Shown here: in pieces, positions 15,379 to 24,957 of the stretch
Numbering within the stretch: the first letter of the stretch is position 1
How the letters are laid out: each line of letters begins with the position of its first letter
Position numbers and translations under genes: made by a program
Notes under the pieces: model-generated
What the model saw: the letters and a program-made list of their open reading frames with translations, nothing else
Told to the model about the DNA's origin: nothing
The model's database searches: none
Origin: Porticoccaceae bacterium
GTDB lineage: Bacteria; Pseudomonadota; Gammaproteobacteria; Pseudomonadales; Porticoccaceae
DNA length: 60,562 bases
Assembly: GCA_021773435.1 (NCBI GenBank)
Contig: JAJFKC010000011.1
Location: 1-60,562 of the forward strand
Direction of reading: 5' to 3'

Positions 15379-17529
15379 CTATTTGGCATACCTGGCGATA
15401 CGAAACCCAATGTCGCTGGCCGCGTCGAAGCCGAATTGCCGAAATGCCAGGCGGGTTTCGCTGATACCACCGTGTCGCCAACTGGCACCGCGAATAGTTC
15501 TGAACTCACCCTTATCTTTGCCCAGTGGATCGGTAGCGATAGTTTTTGAAAAGCTGGATGAAATACTGTAAAAATCGTGCACCCATTCGGCGACATTGCC
15601 GCCCATATCGTAGAGCCCTTTGCTATTGGCTGGAAAACTACCTACCGGTGACGTCACCGGATAGCCGTCGTTATAACTGGTTAGGGCTCGTTCAACAATG
15701 CGCTTAGCGCTCTGATCACCGATATTGGCGACCTTCCTGGTTGGGGGGAAGTCAGCTCCCCAGGGGAATTTATGCTTTGCGCCGCCGGTTTTTGATCGCG
15801 CAGCCCAGGCCCATTCTGCTTCGGAGGGGAGACGATAACCAGGCGCCTGTGGATTGATTCCGGTGATGGCATTGTTTTCTTCGATATAGAAAGTTTCCAG
15901 ATTGTCTTGCTGACTTAGCCAATTACAAAATAACGCTGCGCTTTTCCAGCTGATATTAACCACCGGTTGCAAGCTGGTATCCAGAGAGTTGCCTTGAACG
16001 TGACTGGAGCTGTGTTGTTTGCGAAATTTGCGGAACTGCTGATTGGTCACTTCGGTAAGCGACAAATAGAACGGTTTGGTTAATTTCACATCGTGCAATA
16101 TCTCATTGGCACGGCGACCCTGTTCACGGCGGGAAGAGCCCATGGCGAATGTGGTGTTGGGTCGGAACAGCTTTAATTGCTGACCCACAGAGGATTTTAT
16201 GTTGTTGGGAGTACGTGCCCACAGTGTTTCCTGTTCGGTTTTCAGGGGCAAATACAGAGCCTGGGGAATGCCCGGTTTTGGCGTAATGGTCCTCAAAATT
16301 CGGGTATAGCCGTCTTTGCGCACTTCGATTTTCCAGGGCCGGGCGGGGAGGGTTAGCGACTGTGGAGTCTGACCCCGCAGTTTTCCGTCAATATACAGAT
16401 TGGCCTGCGTGGGCAGGGTAGTAATTTTAAGGGTGCCAAGTTTTGCTTTAAGACTTAGACTTAGGTCGAGCTGCTGCCCGGATTCGATACTTACCTGTCT
16501 ACGAACTTGCGTATAGCCGTTTAAAAACAGTTTTAGCTGATGATCGGACTGAGGGCTTAATTCCAATGTTGCCGGGGTGGTGCCAGCGTACTCGCCATCC
16601 ATAGTAATACTGGCGCCCGCAGGACTCGACGAGATATTCAGTTGGCCATCGGCGGGCATCAAAGTGATTAACGGCGTCTGCTGCTGCTCGCCAATGGGTA
16701 CACTTAAAGTATTAGTCCAAGTTTTATAACCGGGCATGCTGATCTCAACCAACTCGCCACTGGCCAGTATCGTCACGCTGGCCGGCGTACTGGCCTGTTG
16801 GCTACCTGCGACCATAATAGCGGCGCCTGATGGCTCTGAGCTAAAGGTCATATGCCCCCAGCCGGGGCTGAGTTCGAGAGTGAGGTCCTGGGTAAGGTCA
16901 AGGCCTTCGATATCGACCGATTGCTCAAGGGGTATATAACGTTGCGCTTCAATAAGCAGTTGGTGGTCGCCGGGTGCGAGGTTGGCTATGGTCAGCGGTG
17001 TGGTCCCAGCCAGCTTGCCATCGACCGTGACCTGGGCGGCGGCGGGAGTTGTAACAATCTTTAGATGACCGGGTTTTTTGGCGAGCTCGATGGTGTGCTC
17101 CTGTCGATCAGCATCGGTGACTACCAGGGCTTCTCCATAGGGCAGGTAGCCTTCAGCCGAAATTTGTAGCTGGTAATCACCGGGTCGTAACAAGTAGTGA
17201 TCCGACAAACTAAACGCCAGTCCCCCGGAAATCGTTAAGTCGGCGTGATCAGGGCTAGCGTTGATGGTCACCGCTCTTGCGGTCAGCAAAAACCAGAGGA
17301 TGGCTCCGCTTACAAGCAGCACCACGCTGATCACAACTGATAGTAAAGGGATCGTACGGCGCGTTGGTTTGGTGAGGGCATTGATGGGGGTGAAATCAAT
17401 GGCGACTATCTCGTCTAACGAGCTTTGAGAAGAGTCGTCTAAAAAGCTTTCTGAAATACCACCGGAATCAGCATCAGTATTGCGAGTGCCATCCCTTTCC
17501 GGCCCTTCGGGAGCATCCGTTTCAGTCAT
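15379..17529 (-). CDS. PEGA-repeat / SUMF1-fold membrane protein
   Basis: A 716-residue inner-membrane protein: acidic cytoplasmic N-terminus, membrane helix about 60-82, then about five PEGA beta-sandwich repeats (88-420; for example ITTPAAAQVTVDGKLAG-type turns ending in GTTP), then a formylglycine-generating-enzyme-like (SUMF1/FGE) C-type-lectin fold (about 455-716) with FAMGSS, RLPSEAEWAWAAR, GLYDMGGNVAEW and RGASWR. The FGE catalytic cysteines are absent, and no sulfatase gene is nearby, so a binding or structural role is more likely than sulfatase activation. PEGA domains often bind surface polymers. The ATG overlaps the stop of the TPR gene by one base (TAATG) with AGGGAAG before it. 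A TTG at 17547 is an unlikely alternative. Confidence 0.88.
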   Translation of the reverse strand: MTETDAPEGPERDGTRNTDADSGGISESFLDDSSQSSLDEIVAIDFTPINALTKPTRRTIPLLSVVISVVLLVSGAILWFLLTARAVTINASPDHADLTISGGLAFSLSDHYLLRPGDYQLQISAEGYLPYGEALVVTDADRQEHTIELAKKPGHLKIVTTPAAAQVTVDGKLAGTTPLTIANLAPGDHQLLIEAQRYIPLEQSVDIEGLDLTQDLTLELSPGWGHMTFSSEPSGAAIMVAGSQQASTPASVTILASGELVEISMPGYKTWTNTLSVPIGEQQQTPLITLMPADGQLNISSSPAGASITMDGEYAGTTPATLELSPQSDHQLKLFLNGYTQVRRQVSIESGQQLDLSLSLKAKLGTLKITTLPTQANLYIDGKLRGQTPQSLTLPARPWKIEVRKDGYTRILRTITPKPGIPQALYLPLKTEQETLWARTPNNIKSSVGQQLKLFRPNTTFAMGSSRREQGRRANEILHDVKLTKPFYLSLTEVTNQQFRKFRKQHSSSHVQGNSLDTSLQPVVNISWKSAALFCNWLSQQDNLETFYIEENNAITGINPQAPGYRLPSEAEWAWAARSKTGGAKHKFPWGADFPPTRKVANIGDQSAKRIVERALTSYNDGYPVTSPVGSFPANSKGLYDMGGNVAEWVHDFYSISSSFSKTIATDPLGKDKGEFRTIRGASWRHGGISETRLAFRQFGFDAASDIGFRIARYAK

Positions 17530-19127
17530 TAAATCGCTTCCCTGCAAGCCACCAGGACAGGTGGTTGGCCGCGTTCTGGGTTTACCATCAAGTTGACTCG
17601 CACATCACGATATCCGGGGCGAACTCCTTCAATAATATATTTGCCGGGCTTTAGTGTAACGACCTTGCTGCTAAATTGACCTAATGTACCGACTCTTAGT
17701 AGTGATACGGTGGTGGCATTATCGGATTGCAGGGTAACGGCCACTGGCGTGCTTGCGTCGATCAGTATTTGTTTGATCTGGTTTATCTGTTGAGTCAATC
17801 GGTGCCCGCCGGGGCTAATGTTTTGAGCATCCACCAGCAGGGTTTGCGCGTGTTCATAAATATTGGTCGAGACCAGGCGGAGCGGTTCGGTAATAATTTT
17901 TTGTAGATCATCGTCGAGCGTCGCCCGCGTCTGACTGCGAATTTTGCCGACTCTTGCTTCGATGATGGAATTGTCCCGAGCTAGAATCTGCTCGTAAGTG
18001 GTAAGTGCCTGATGCCATTGTTCCTGCTGTTCATAGTTTTGGGTATTGGCCAGTTGGACTTGTATAAGTTGTTGGGCTTTTTCGTTCTTAGCCAGCGCCA
18101 GACCATCACTCGCAGCTTGTGAACCTGGCTTGATCGCCAGCGCCTGACGGAATGATTGTATTGCGCCAGCGAAGTTGGATTGCTGCATATTGGCGTAACC
18201 CTGATCGATAGCCGCCTGAAAATTATCTTGCGCCAGCTGGGTTTTGGCTTTATCAGCGCCAAGGATGGCCGGTTTAAAGTTTGCATCTAGCAGCAGTGCT
18301 TGCTCATACAACGCCAAGGCTTCAGCAGGCCTGGCATTGTCTAAGTCGATATTTGCTTGTTCGGTAAGACTGAGTACTTCGGGTAGCCTGGCCACTCGCT
18401 TGAGACCTGTTTGTGCTGCCGGATGGTCATCATCAATTATCAATACCCGCTCGAAGGCCGCTTTTGCCTGAGCAGTATTGCCTGCACTGATGGCCGCAAG
18501 GCCTTCGCTTAAAGACTCTTTAATAAAGGGTTCTACGCGCGCTTCAATGGCGATAAGTAATTGTTCACTGAGCTGATATTTTTGTTGGGCGGGACCAAAC
18601 TGGTGTTTCTGATACAGTACATCACCCTGCGCAGATGCTGCCAGTGCAGCCTCAAAGTCCTGCCGGGCCCATTCGCTCACACGCACAGATTCCAGAATTT
18701 TTTTCAACTCGATAATCCGCGCCAACACATCCTGAGCGGCGCGTCTCGCATCAGCTACCTGTTGCTGATGAAAAGGCGCGTCGTTGGCTGCGATATCGTT
18801 TTGCGCTGAGTTTGAAGCTGCAGATTTATTTTCGGATGCCTGGTTAATCTGGTGCTCGGCTGGTTTTTCTGACTGATTAAAAATGATCACGCCCAGGGCG
18901 ACTAACAGCAGGCTAGCCGTCGCCATGCCGTATAACCATATCTGCTTTTGTGTTGCGCGATGGGTGGGGTCGTTGGGAATGGCCGTCGGTTTTGCCGACA
19001 GGTTCTGCGGTTGTGTCAGCGTAATCTCAGCCGCTTCGATAGCATCGAAGGAATGCTCAGTATCACTTATGTTGCTACTTTTGTTGTCAGCGCCGCTATC
19101 TTCGCCGTTGTTATCAGTTGTCACCAC
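17529..19127 (-). CDS. TPR membrane protein with PEGA-like C-terminus
   Basis: A 532-residue protein with an acidic cytoplasmic N-terminus, one membrane helix (63-84), a helical region (about 120-200) and tetratricopeptide repeats (about 205-400; e.g. GNTAQAKAAFERVLIIDDDHP and PAEALALYEQALLLD units), ending in a PEGA-like strand region with KPGKYIIEGVRPGYRD. It is probably a periplasmic scaffold anchored in the inner membrane, paired with the PEGA/SUMF1 protein whose gene overlaps its stop codon. Start GTG (two GTG codons in a row) with AGG upstream, 6 nt after the previous stop. Domain calls are secure; the role in the complex is inferred from the operon. Confidence 0.85.
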   Translation of the reverse strand: MVTTDNNGEDSGADNKSSNISDTEHSFDAIEAAEITLTQPQNLSAKPTAIPNDPTHRATQKQIWLYGMATASLLLVALGVIIFNQSEKPAEHQINQASENKSAASNSAQNDIAANDAPFHQQQVADARRAAQDVLARIIELKKILESVRVSEWARQDFEAALAASAQGDVLYQKHQFGPAQQKYQLSEQLLIAIEARVEPFIKESLSEGLAAISAGNTAQAKAAFERVLIIDDDHPAAQTGLKRVARLPEVLSLTEQANIDLDNARPAEALALYEQALLLDANFKPAILGADKAKTQLAQDNFQAAIDQGYANMQQSNFAGAIQSFRQALAIKPGSQAASDGLALAKNEKAQQLIQVQLANTQNYEQQEQWHQALTTYEQILARDNSIIEARVGKIRSQTRATLDDDLQKIITEPLRLVSTNIYEHAQTLLVDAQNISPGGHRLTQQINQIKQILIDASTPVAVTLQSDNATTVSLLRVGTLGQFSSKVVTLKPGKYIIEGVRPGYRDVRVNLMVNPERGQPPVLVACREAI

Positions 19128-19133
19128 GCTTAC

Positions 19134-20312
19134 CTAGCTTTCACCGCGCTCGGCGTGATAGATTTTTTTCAGAATTTCCTGCCATTGCTGATATTGGGCC
19201 AGTACATTACCGGTCAGGGTGACGGTTTGATCTTCCAGTTCGATAACCCGAGGCTCTACTGCGTTTTCCAGAGACTGGCCCAGTTCCGCCAGGGCATCGA
19301 TATGAATTTGTGCCTCGGCTTTTTTGGTCAGGCCACTTTTCACCAGCAGTGCGCCGCTTCCAATAGCCACTGCGCCGCTAGCTCTGGTGACGCCACTATT
19401 GCTGCCCGAAGCGGCAACGCCCACCAGCACTGCGGCAATACCACCGGCGGTGCGCTGTAGAGACTGGCGTTTGAGATCACGTACTGCTAAAACTTCATCG
19501 TAATTTCTGGCTCGCCAATCCTGATAAGGTTCGGTCATCGTCCGTGAGAAAATGTCGTAATATTCCTGCACCGTATCGACGTATAAATAATCTCGCTCCC
19601 GTATGCGGTCAATCCGTGCCAGCGTGGGGTCATTGGCGGCGGGCAGCCTGACCACGGTTAAGCGATTCTTTCTATCGCTTTGTAGATGTTGTGCGTAAGC
19701 CTCTGGGGCAAATTCTCGCGCAAACCGTAACGTCGATACAGTACGTAAATTTTCTGCCTGGCCCGGAGCGAGGTTGCTTTGGTGGGCAGCTAAGTCATTA
19801 GCAATCTCGTTAAATAGCCCCTGGAAAGGGTCTCGATCCAGTTTTTTGCGGCGTTCGTAGGCATATTTGCTGGCCACGGCTTTATAGGATTTGGTATACC
19901 AGTGGACACCAGATGTGTCATCAACTGAAATTTCCAGCTCCAGCACTTCGCCATCTGAATGCTTAACCACACCGGTAACGTAGACGTCGGTGATAACGTC
20001 TTTGGAGGGCAGCATGCGTACGGCACCCCATGCAGAGGAATCTTGAATAGTCTGCGTCAATTGATTGGCGAGGTAATGGGCCTCGGCATTGCGTAAGAAT
20101 GGCAGCACCGACTCTGCTTCGTCCTCATCGAGTTCATCGATCCCGGGGTTAAATACCAGCACACCGATATCGAGAAGCTCTGGCTCAGCAATTGCAGTGG
20201 GCTGATCAAGGGGTGTATAGGTCGTTGATTTTACGCGTATGGGCGAATTACATCCCGCTACTAATAAGGGTATAAGCAAAACGCTAGAGATCAGTTTAAA
20301 TAATGATTTCAT
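19134..20312 (-). CDS. Predicted lipoprotein with C-terminal hydrophobic segment
   Basis: A 392-residue predicted lipoprotein (lipobox LVAGC, Cys21). The first half carries an ELLDIGVLVFNPG-type strand region and a DVYVTGVVKHSDGEVLELEISV repeat reminiscent of periplasmic lipoproteins that modulate polymer export; the second half has a charged helix and a Gly/Ala-rich hydrophobic stretch (about 290-325, AVLVGVAASGSNSG-like) that could insert in a membrane. No family recognised. ATG preceded by a strong AGGGAGG, overlapping the previous stop by one base. Asn follows the lipid-bearing Cys, so outer-membrane localisation is expected. Confidence 0.8.
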   Translation of the reverse strand: MKSLFKLISSVLLIPLLVAGCNSPIRVKSTTYTPLDQPTAIAEPELLDIGVLVFNPGIDELDEDEAESVLPFLRNAEAHYLANQLTQTIQDSSAWGAVRMLPSKDVITDVYVTGVVKHSDGEVLELEISVDDTSGVHWYTKSYKAVASKYAYERRKKLDRDPFQGLFNEIANDLAAHQSNLAPGQAENLRTVSTLRFAREFAPEAYAQHLQSDRKNRLTVVRLPAANDPTLARIDRIRERDYLYVDTVQEYYDIFSRTMTEPYQDWRARNYDEVLAVRDLKRQSLQRTAGGIAAVLVGVAASGSNSGVTRASGAVAIGSGALLVKSGLTKKAEAQIHIDALAELGQSLENAVEPRVIELEDQTVTLTGNVLAQYQQWQEILKKIYHAERGES

Positions 20313-21007
20313 TAGCTACCTCCCTGCTGATTTTTATATTTGCGGTATTCGTCCCAAAGCTTTTCTCGCAACTGGGGATCTTTCTCTTTCTGTGCCGCTT
20401 CGCGGATTTGTCGTGCGACAATGTCGTCATCGCCGCCACTGCCGACATCCTGCGGAATACCGCCGCCGGAGCCTGAGGTCGATGCGCTTTGGTCTGCGCT
20501 GCTCTCAGTTGCTTCAGTGCTAGCAGTGCTTTCCGGGTTATCTGTTCCTTCCGGGGATCCGGTGCCAGGCACATCGGCATCTGCGGTCTGGGTGGCTTCC
20601 TCTTCCCTTGTCGCTTCTGGAAAGTCACCGTAACCGGGCAGACCTTCATTTAGATCGCCTTCTTCAAACAACGTTTCATTGGGATCGACGATTTCTTCAA
20701 CGCCAGCCTCTTCGGTACCGAGACTACCCGCGATAGCCTCGGCTTTACCACGCTCACCCTGAATCATGTCGTCATATTCGGCGATGGACTCGTCGAGTTC
20801 TTTATCGAGATCAACAATGGTTTCTTCGCTGGTTAATCCTCCCTGAGTAGCGCTGCCACTGCTATAAATACGTGAGTTAGCGCTGCTTGAGTCAGTAACA
20901 CTAGAATTTTGCTGGTTAGCATTACTCGACGACGATGCACAGCCAACCGCACTCGCGAGTAACAGTGCCGTTGTCAAAATAGCTGTAGCTAAAGAGCCAT
21001 TCGGCAT
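20312..21007 (-). CDS. Acidic low-complexity predicted lipoprotein
   Basis: A 231-residue predicted lipoprotein (lipobox AVGC, Cys23). The mature part is dominated by Ser, Glu, Thr and Gly, with a long disordered linker, and ends in a charged helix (DPQLREKLWDEYRKYKNQ). The short helical end is the only part that looks conserved and may be the interaction module, the linker serving as a tether from the outer membrane. No known family. ATG chosen; a TTG two codons earlier is the other option. The stop overlaps the start of the next lipoprotein gene by one base. Confidence 0.75.
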   Translation of the reverse strand: MPNGSLATAILTTALLLASAVGCASSSSNANQQNSSVTDSSSANSRIYSSGSATQGGLTSEETIVDLDKELDESIAEYDDMIQGERGKAEAIAGSLGTEEAGVEEIVDPNETLFEEGDLNEGLPGYGDFPEATREEEATQTADADVPGTGSPEGTDNPESTASTEATESSADQSASTSGSGGGIPQDVGSGGDDDIVARQIREAAQKEKDPQLREKLWDEYRKYKNQQGGS

Positions 21008-21070
21008 AATCAATTAACCAGGCAAGTGTCGAGTCGGTTTTTAATGACATCTTTCATAAACAGCGCCTTG

Positions 21071-22795
21071 CTAACGGATCAGAGGAAAGTTAATAGTCGC
21101 ACCGGGGCTTGCCACAGCCTGGCCATTGACAAAACTCGGCCGAAAACGTGCGTTTTTGATGGTGTTAGTCGCGGCCCGTCTAATTGCCTGGTTACCTTTG
21201 GCCGATGGCGAGATAATTTTTATTCGACTTGGCGAACCAGATTCTGATATATCCACTTGTGCGGTGATAAACAGGCTGCCGATTTTGTTGGTTATCGTTT
21301 CAGTTCTGAGCATCGGCAATAAAGTGGGTTTGGCAAACCAGGATGTGGCACTAATCTGAATGATCGCATGTTCTGGTCGCGTAGTGCCCCGTTCTGAATC
21401 CGGATGCCTTTTCTTCCCAAGAGAAATCTTCTCGGGAGAAATCTCCCCGCGAGAAGCTTCTTCAGGAGCAACTTCAGTCTCGGCAACAGCTGCGGTATCG
21501 TCAGTCCCTGATTTTGCGCTTAAGGACTCTGCAATCAATTGCTGAGCAACCAGATAATATTCCATGGCTTTAGTTCGCCGATTAAATAGCAAATGCCAAT
21601 CGCCTATTTCAACGTAGGCGCTAATTTTTTGCTCAGATGTCGCGTCAGGATCTGCTTCAACTAGCGCAATAATTTGTTCCAGGGCGCTTTTGCCCTGGCG
21701 AAAACTCACCTTTGACAGGGTAGCGGCACGCATCGGCACCATGAAGTTTTTATCAGCGCTGGCACTGCCGCTGAAATTGGAGTCAGTCACGGTCGCCCAT
21801 TCGTCACCTTCGTGAGTTGAAAAGTAGAAGGTCACCAGGGCGAAAGTACGTAGTAATTTGGTGTGCTCGCTGGTGGTTATTGCCGGGGCCTGATTTGCAT
21901 TCTGTGCGGCTCGGTTAATCAGGTAGTGGGCGGTGGTTAGATGATCAACCCGGGTCGAACTGGTATCAATCTGGTAAATATCAATGTGCCATTGAGCTAG
22001 CTCGCGGTATATCGGAATCAACTCTGGTGAATCAGGGCCATGATTCCTTATGGATAAATTAGCCAATTGCTGATAATTCGTGGTGACATCTTCAAATTGA
22101 CTCAGTGCTTTCTGGCTAGTGATGAGGCCTCTTAACATAGGTGCCTGCGACAAACTGTGCAAGCCGTGATTGACCCGTTTTACATGCATCGCCTGTTTTA
22201 AGGTGTTCAGCGACTCCGCGTAGTGGCCTTGCTCCTGGAGCTCCATACCCAAATCATAAAGCGACTCGGAAGATTGGACATGGTAGGGGCCATTTTCTTC
22301 AAGTGTTGCCACAGCATTACGATGAGTCATCAGGGTTTGTTCGCGTTTTAGTCTTAGAACAACGGCCCCAGCATCTACTTGGTTGACAGTTTCATCTGTA
22401 TTAACAACCGTGTCTGTATTTGGCGTTATGTCGGAGCTTATTTTTTCGCGATTGTTACCAGGAAACACTTTGCTTTCGGTGCTTTTTTCAGGCCTGGGTT
22501 CGTCCTCGGCATTAGTTACACTACTTTCGATTGCGGGATCACTTGCGTCATTTATGGTGTCATTACTTAGGCTTTCCTGTGAGTCATCCTCGGGGCTGAT
22601 TCTCGGCTTGTCTTCTGAAGAAGTGTCCCCTGAAGAATTGTCCTTTGAAGGGCGGTCTTCTGAAGAATAGTTTCGTGCGCCATCAACTGCTTTATTGGGC
22701 GTCAATAACGTTGGCTCAGCAATGGCGACACCGATGAAAGTGAGTAGCGTTATTACGGCGAATATATGCCCTGAATGGTTATATTTTATTGTCAT
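21071..22795 (-). CDS. Exported TPR protein with TonB-like C-terminal domain
   Basis: A 574-residue protein and the first gene of the envelope operon. It starts with a signal peptide (about 11-26, ending AIA), then a 110-residue disordered Ser/Glu/Asp-rich stretch, tetratricopeptide-like helices (about 165-440) and a C-terminal domain (about 485-574) with VDISESGSPSRIKI and ARFRPSFVNG, the pattern of the TonB C-terminal domain. TonB proteins usually keep an uncleaved N-terminal anchor that contacts ExbB/ExbD; here the N-terminus looks cleavable, so it may act as a freely periplasmic adaptor. The ExbB-like protein encoded six genes downstream would be the energy source. Starts with ATG 211 nt after proS. 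Confidence 0.85.
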   Translation of the reverse strand: MTIKYNHSGHIFAVITLLTFIGVAIAEPTLLTPNKAVDGARNYSSEDRPSKDNSSGDTSSEDKPRISPEDDSQESLSNDTINDASDPAIESSVTNAEDEPRPEKSTESKVFPGNNREKISSDITPNTDTVVNTDETVNQVDAGAVVLRLKREQTLMTHRNAVATLEENGPYHVQSSESLYDLGMELQEQGHYAESLNTLKQAMHVKRVNHGLHSLSQAPMLRGLITSQKALSQFEDVTTNYQQLANLSIRNHGPDSPELIPIYRELAQWHIDIYQIDTSSTRVDHLTTAHYLINRAAQNANQAPAITTSEHTKLLRTFALVTFYFSTHEGDEWATVTDSNFSGSASADKNFMVPMRAATLSKVSFRQGKSALEQIIALVEADPDATSEQKISAYVEIGDWHLLFNRRTKAMEYYLVAQQLIAESLSAKSGTDDTAAVAETEVAPEEASRGEISPEKISLGKKRHPDSERGTTRPEHAIIQISATSWFAKPTLLPMLRTETITNKIGSLFITAQVDISESGSPSRIKIISPSAKGNQAIRRAATNTIKNARFRPSFVNGQAVASPGATINFPLIR

Positions 22796-22844
22796 TTGGT
22801 GGCGTGTACGGCCTTGCTCAATGGTTGTTCTGGATGGTGATTAG

Positions 22845-22873
22845 ATTGTAGCCTCTAGCAAATGTTCCAACGA
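22845..22873 (-). promoter_or_regulatory. Candidate promoter of the envelope operon
   Basis: The 211-nt gap between proS and the operon contains, on the minus strand, TACAAT (22845-22850) as a good -10, with only a poor -35 (TCGTTG) 17 bp upstream. It would give a leader of about 45 nt. Suggestive only. Confidence 0.3.
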
Positions 22874-22982
22874 ATATACTGTTCTAAAGGTTTCCGACAA
22901 TTGGTAAGAAGCTCTGTGCCAGGGGGCTAAGTTTTAGTGCAATATCTCAGTGCCAGTATGAACAATTACTTTTGTGTCCAAA

Positions 22983-23014
22983 TCACGTGATTATCCAGTC
23001 ATGTGATTATCCAG
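22983..23014. repeat. 16-bp tandem duplication over the proS stop codon
   Basis: Two adjacent copies of tcacgtgattatccag differing at one base. The second copy includes the stop codon of proS (23007-23009), so the duplication made or displaced the end of the reading frame. Confidence 0.9.
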
Positions 23015-24722
23015 TCAGGTTTTGATCCAAAAAGGCAGGTAGATCATCCAGTTTAATATTAACCACATCGTCATTAGCGCGGTGTTTGTATTCTATGGTG
23101 CCGTCCGCCAGGCCTCGCTCGCCAATGACCAGGCGATGCGGGATGCCAATTAATTCGACATCTGCCAGCATAACGCCGAGCCTGGCTTTGTTGGCGTCCA
23201 TAAATAGCACCTCATGTCCGGCGTCACTGAGTTGCTGGTAAAGTGTTTCACAAGTGTTGCTTACCGGCTGAGATTTGTGGGCATTGATGGGAATAATGAC
23301 GATAGTGAAGGGCGCAATGGCCTCGGGCCAGATAATGCCGCGCTCATCATTGTTTTGTTCGATGGCAGCAGCGACGACGCGGGTAACGCCAATACCGTAG
23401 CAGCCCATGGTCATGACCTGCTCCTGGCCAGATTCGGTGAGTACTGTCGCATTCATGGCTTCGCTGTACTTGGTGCCGAGCTGAAATATATGCCCCACTT
23501 CGATGCCCCGTTTAATTTCCAGAACCCCTTTGCCATCGGGGCTCGGATCACCTGCGACGACGACTCTAATATCGGCGATGGTTCCAGGGTTGGCATCTCT
23601 GTCCCAGTTGGCACCGCGCAGGTGGAAACCATCTTTATTCGCGCCACAGATAAAGTCACTGAGGTGAGCGGCGCCGCGGTCTGTGAAAACGGGTATCGAT
23701 AAGTTTATCGGTCCTAGTGAGCCGACGTTACAGCCGACAGTGGCGAGTATTTGCTCAGTGCTGGCAAAGCTGATGGGGCTGGCGATGCCGGGCAGTTTTT
23801 CAGCTTTTATTTCATTGAGTATGTGGTCGCCTCGTAGCACCAGCGCGACTAGACTACCTGCTTCTTCGCCGTTGACGATCAGGGTTTTAATTGTCGATTC
23901 TATAGGGCAATTTAAAAACTCACAGACTTCTTCGATACTGTGTTGATTCGGTGTGGCTACTTCCGCCAACGTTTCCGTGGCGGCCGCTCGTGTGCCGGTC
24001 GGCGCTAGTGCTTCGGCTTTTTCGACGTTTGCGGCGTAATCGCTTTCGGTTGAGAAGGCGACAGCATCTTCACCGGACTCTGCCAGGACGTGAAATTCGT
24101 GGGAATGGCTGCCACCAATACTGCCGGTGTCAGCTAGCACAGGTCTGAAATCGAGGCCTAGCCGTTCAAATATTCGGGTATAGGTGGCGTGCATGACATC
24201 ATAGGTTGCCTGGAGGCTTTCCGGATCAGTATGAAAGGAGTAGGCATCTTTCATGATAAATTCTCGCGCCCTCATAACGCCAAAGCGTGGCCGGGTTTCA
24301 TCTCTGAACTTGGTCTGAATTTGATAAAAATTGGCAGGCAGTTGTTTATAGCTGCGAATCTCGTTGCGAATCAGATCGGTGATAATTTCTTCATGGGTTG
24401 GGCCGAGACAAAATGATCGTTGGTGACGGTCATTCAGCCGCAGCAATTCTGGCCCATATTGTTCCCAGCGTCCTGATTCCTCCCATAGTTCGGCGGGTTG
24501 CACGACCGGCATCATGACTTCCTGAGCATCAGCGCGGTTCATCTCTTCACGGATAATCGCTTCTACCTTGCGTAATACTTTCAGCCCGAGTGGCAGCCAG
24601 GTGTACAGTCCAGAGGCGAGTTTTCGTATCATGCCGGCGCGCAGCATCAGCTGATGACTGATGACTTCGGCATCGGCTGGAGTTTCTTTCTGAGTGGCAA
24701 TAAGCAGACGACTGGCGCGCAT
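23007..24722 (-). CDS. proS: Prolyl-tRNA synthetase
   Basis: Class II aminoacyl-tRNA synthetase, 571 residues, the normal length of the bacterial (ProS type I) form with an editing insertion. It charges tRNA-Pro in the cytoplasm. Seen: [10 protein letters not shown] near the N-terminus, motif 2 ([20 protein letters not shown] region), the editing insertion between about 225 and 380, GCYGIGVTR (motif 3) and a C-terminal anticodon-binding domain ([10 protein letters not shown] onward). The ATG start matches the family ([13 protein letters not shown]). It is divergent from the HIT gene and lies upstream of the envelope operon on the same strand, separated by 211 nt, so read-through into that operon is possible. 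Confidence 0.98.
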   Translation of the reverse strand: MRASRLLIATQKETPADAEVISHQLMLRAGMIRKLASGLYTWLPLGLKVLRKVEAIIREEMNRADAQEVMMPVVQPAELWEESGRWEQYGPELLRLNDRHQRSFCLGPTHEEIITDLIRNEIRSYKQLPANFYQIQTKFRDETRPRFGVMRAREFIMKDAYSFHTDPESLQATYDVMHATYTRIFERLGLDFRPVLADTGSIGGSHSHEFHVLAESGEDAVAFSTESDYAANVEKAEALAPTGTRAAATETLAEVATPNQHSIEEVCEFLNCPIESTIKTLIVNGEEAGSLVALVLRGDHILNEIKAEKLPGIASPISFASTEQILATVGCNVGSLGPINLSIPVFTDRGAAHLSDFICGANKDGFHLRGANWDRDANPGTIADIRVVVAGDPSPDGKGVLEIKRGIEVGHIFQLGTKYSEAMNATVLTESGQEQVMTMGCYGIGVTRVVAAAIEQNNDERGIIWPEAIAPFTIVIIPINAHKSQPVSNTCETLYQQLSDAGHEVLFMDANKARLGVMLADVELIGIPHRLVIGERGLADGTIEYKHRANDDVVNIKLDDLPAFLDQNLTG

Positions 24723-24957
24723 AAATTAATTCCGATTAAGATGGTAGAAGGTTTGTTTGATGTAACCTAATTGGTGCTTGAATGGGCTGGCCGTTATTTT
24801 AGGGTGCTTCAGGCAGGGGGTATAGAGGTAAACCGGGCTTCTCGCAATAAAAATAGTGCTAACCGATACCAGGGTGCTAGCTGGGGTGGGATAGATATTT
24901 TGTTAAACAATTGTGTAAAAAAAGGTGTAGAAAAAGGCAAAAAAAATGGGGGAAATG

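Noticed and set aside
15379-17529. Formylglycine-generating enzyme (sulfatase activator)
   Set aside because: The catalytic cysteines of FGE are missing, the protein is PEGA-rich and membrane-anchored, and no sulfatase is in the window.
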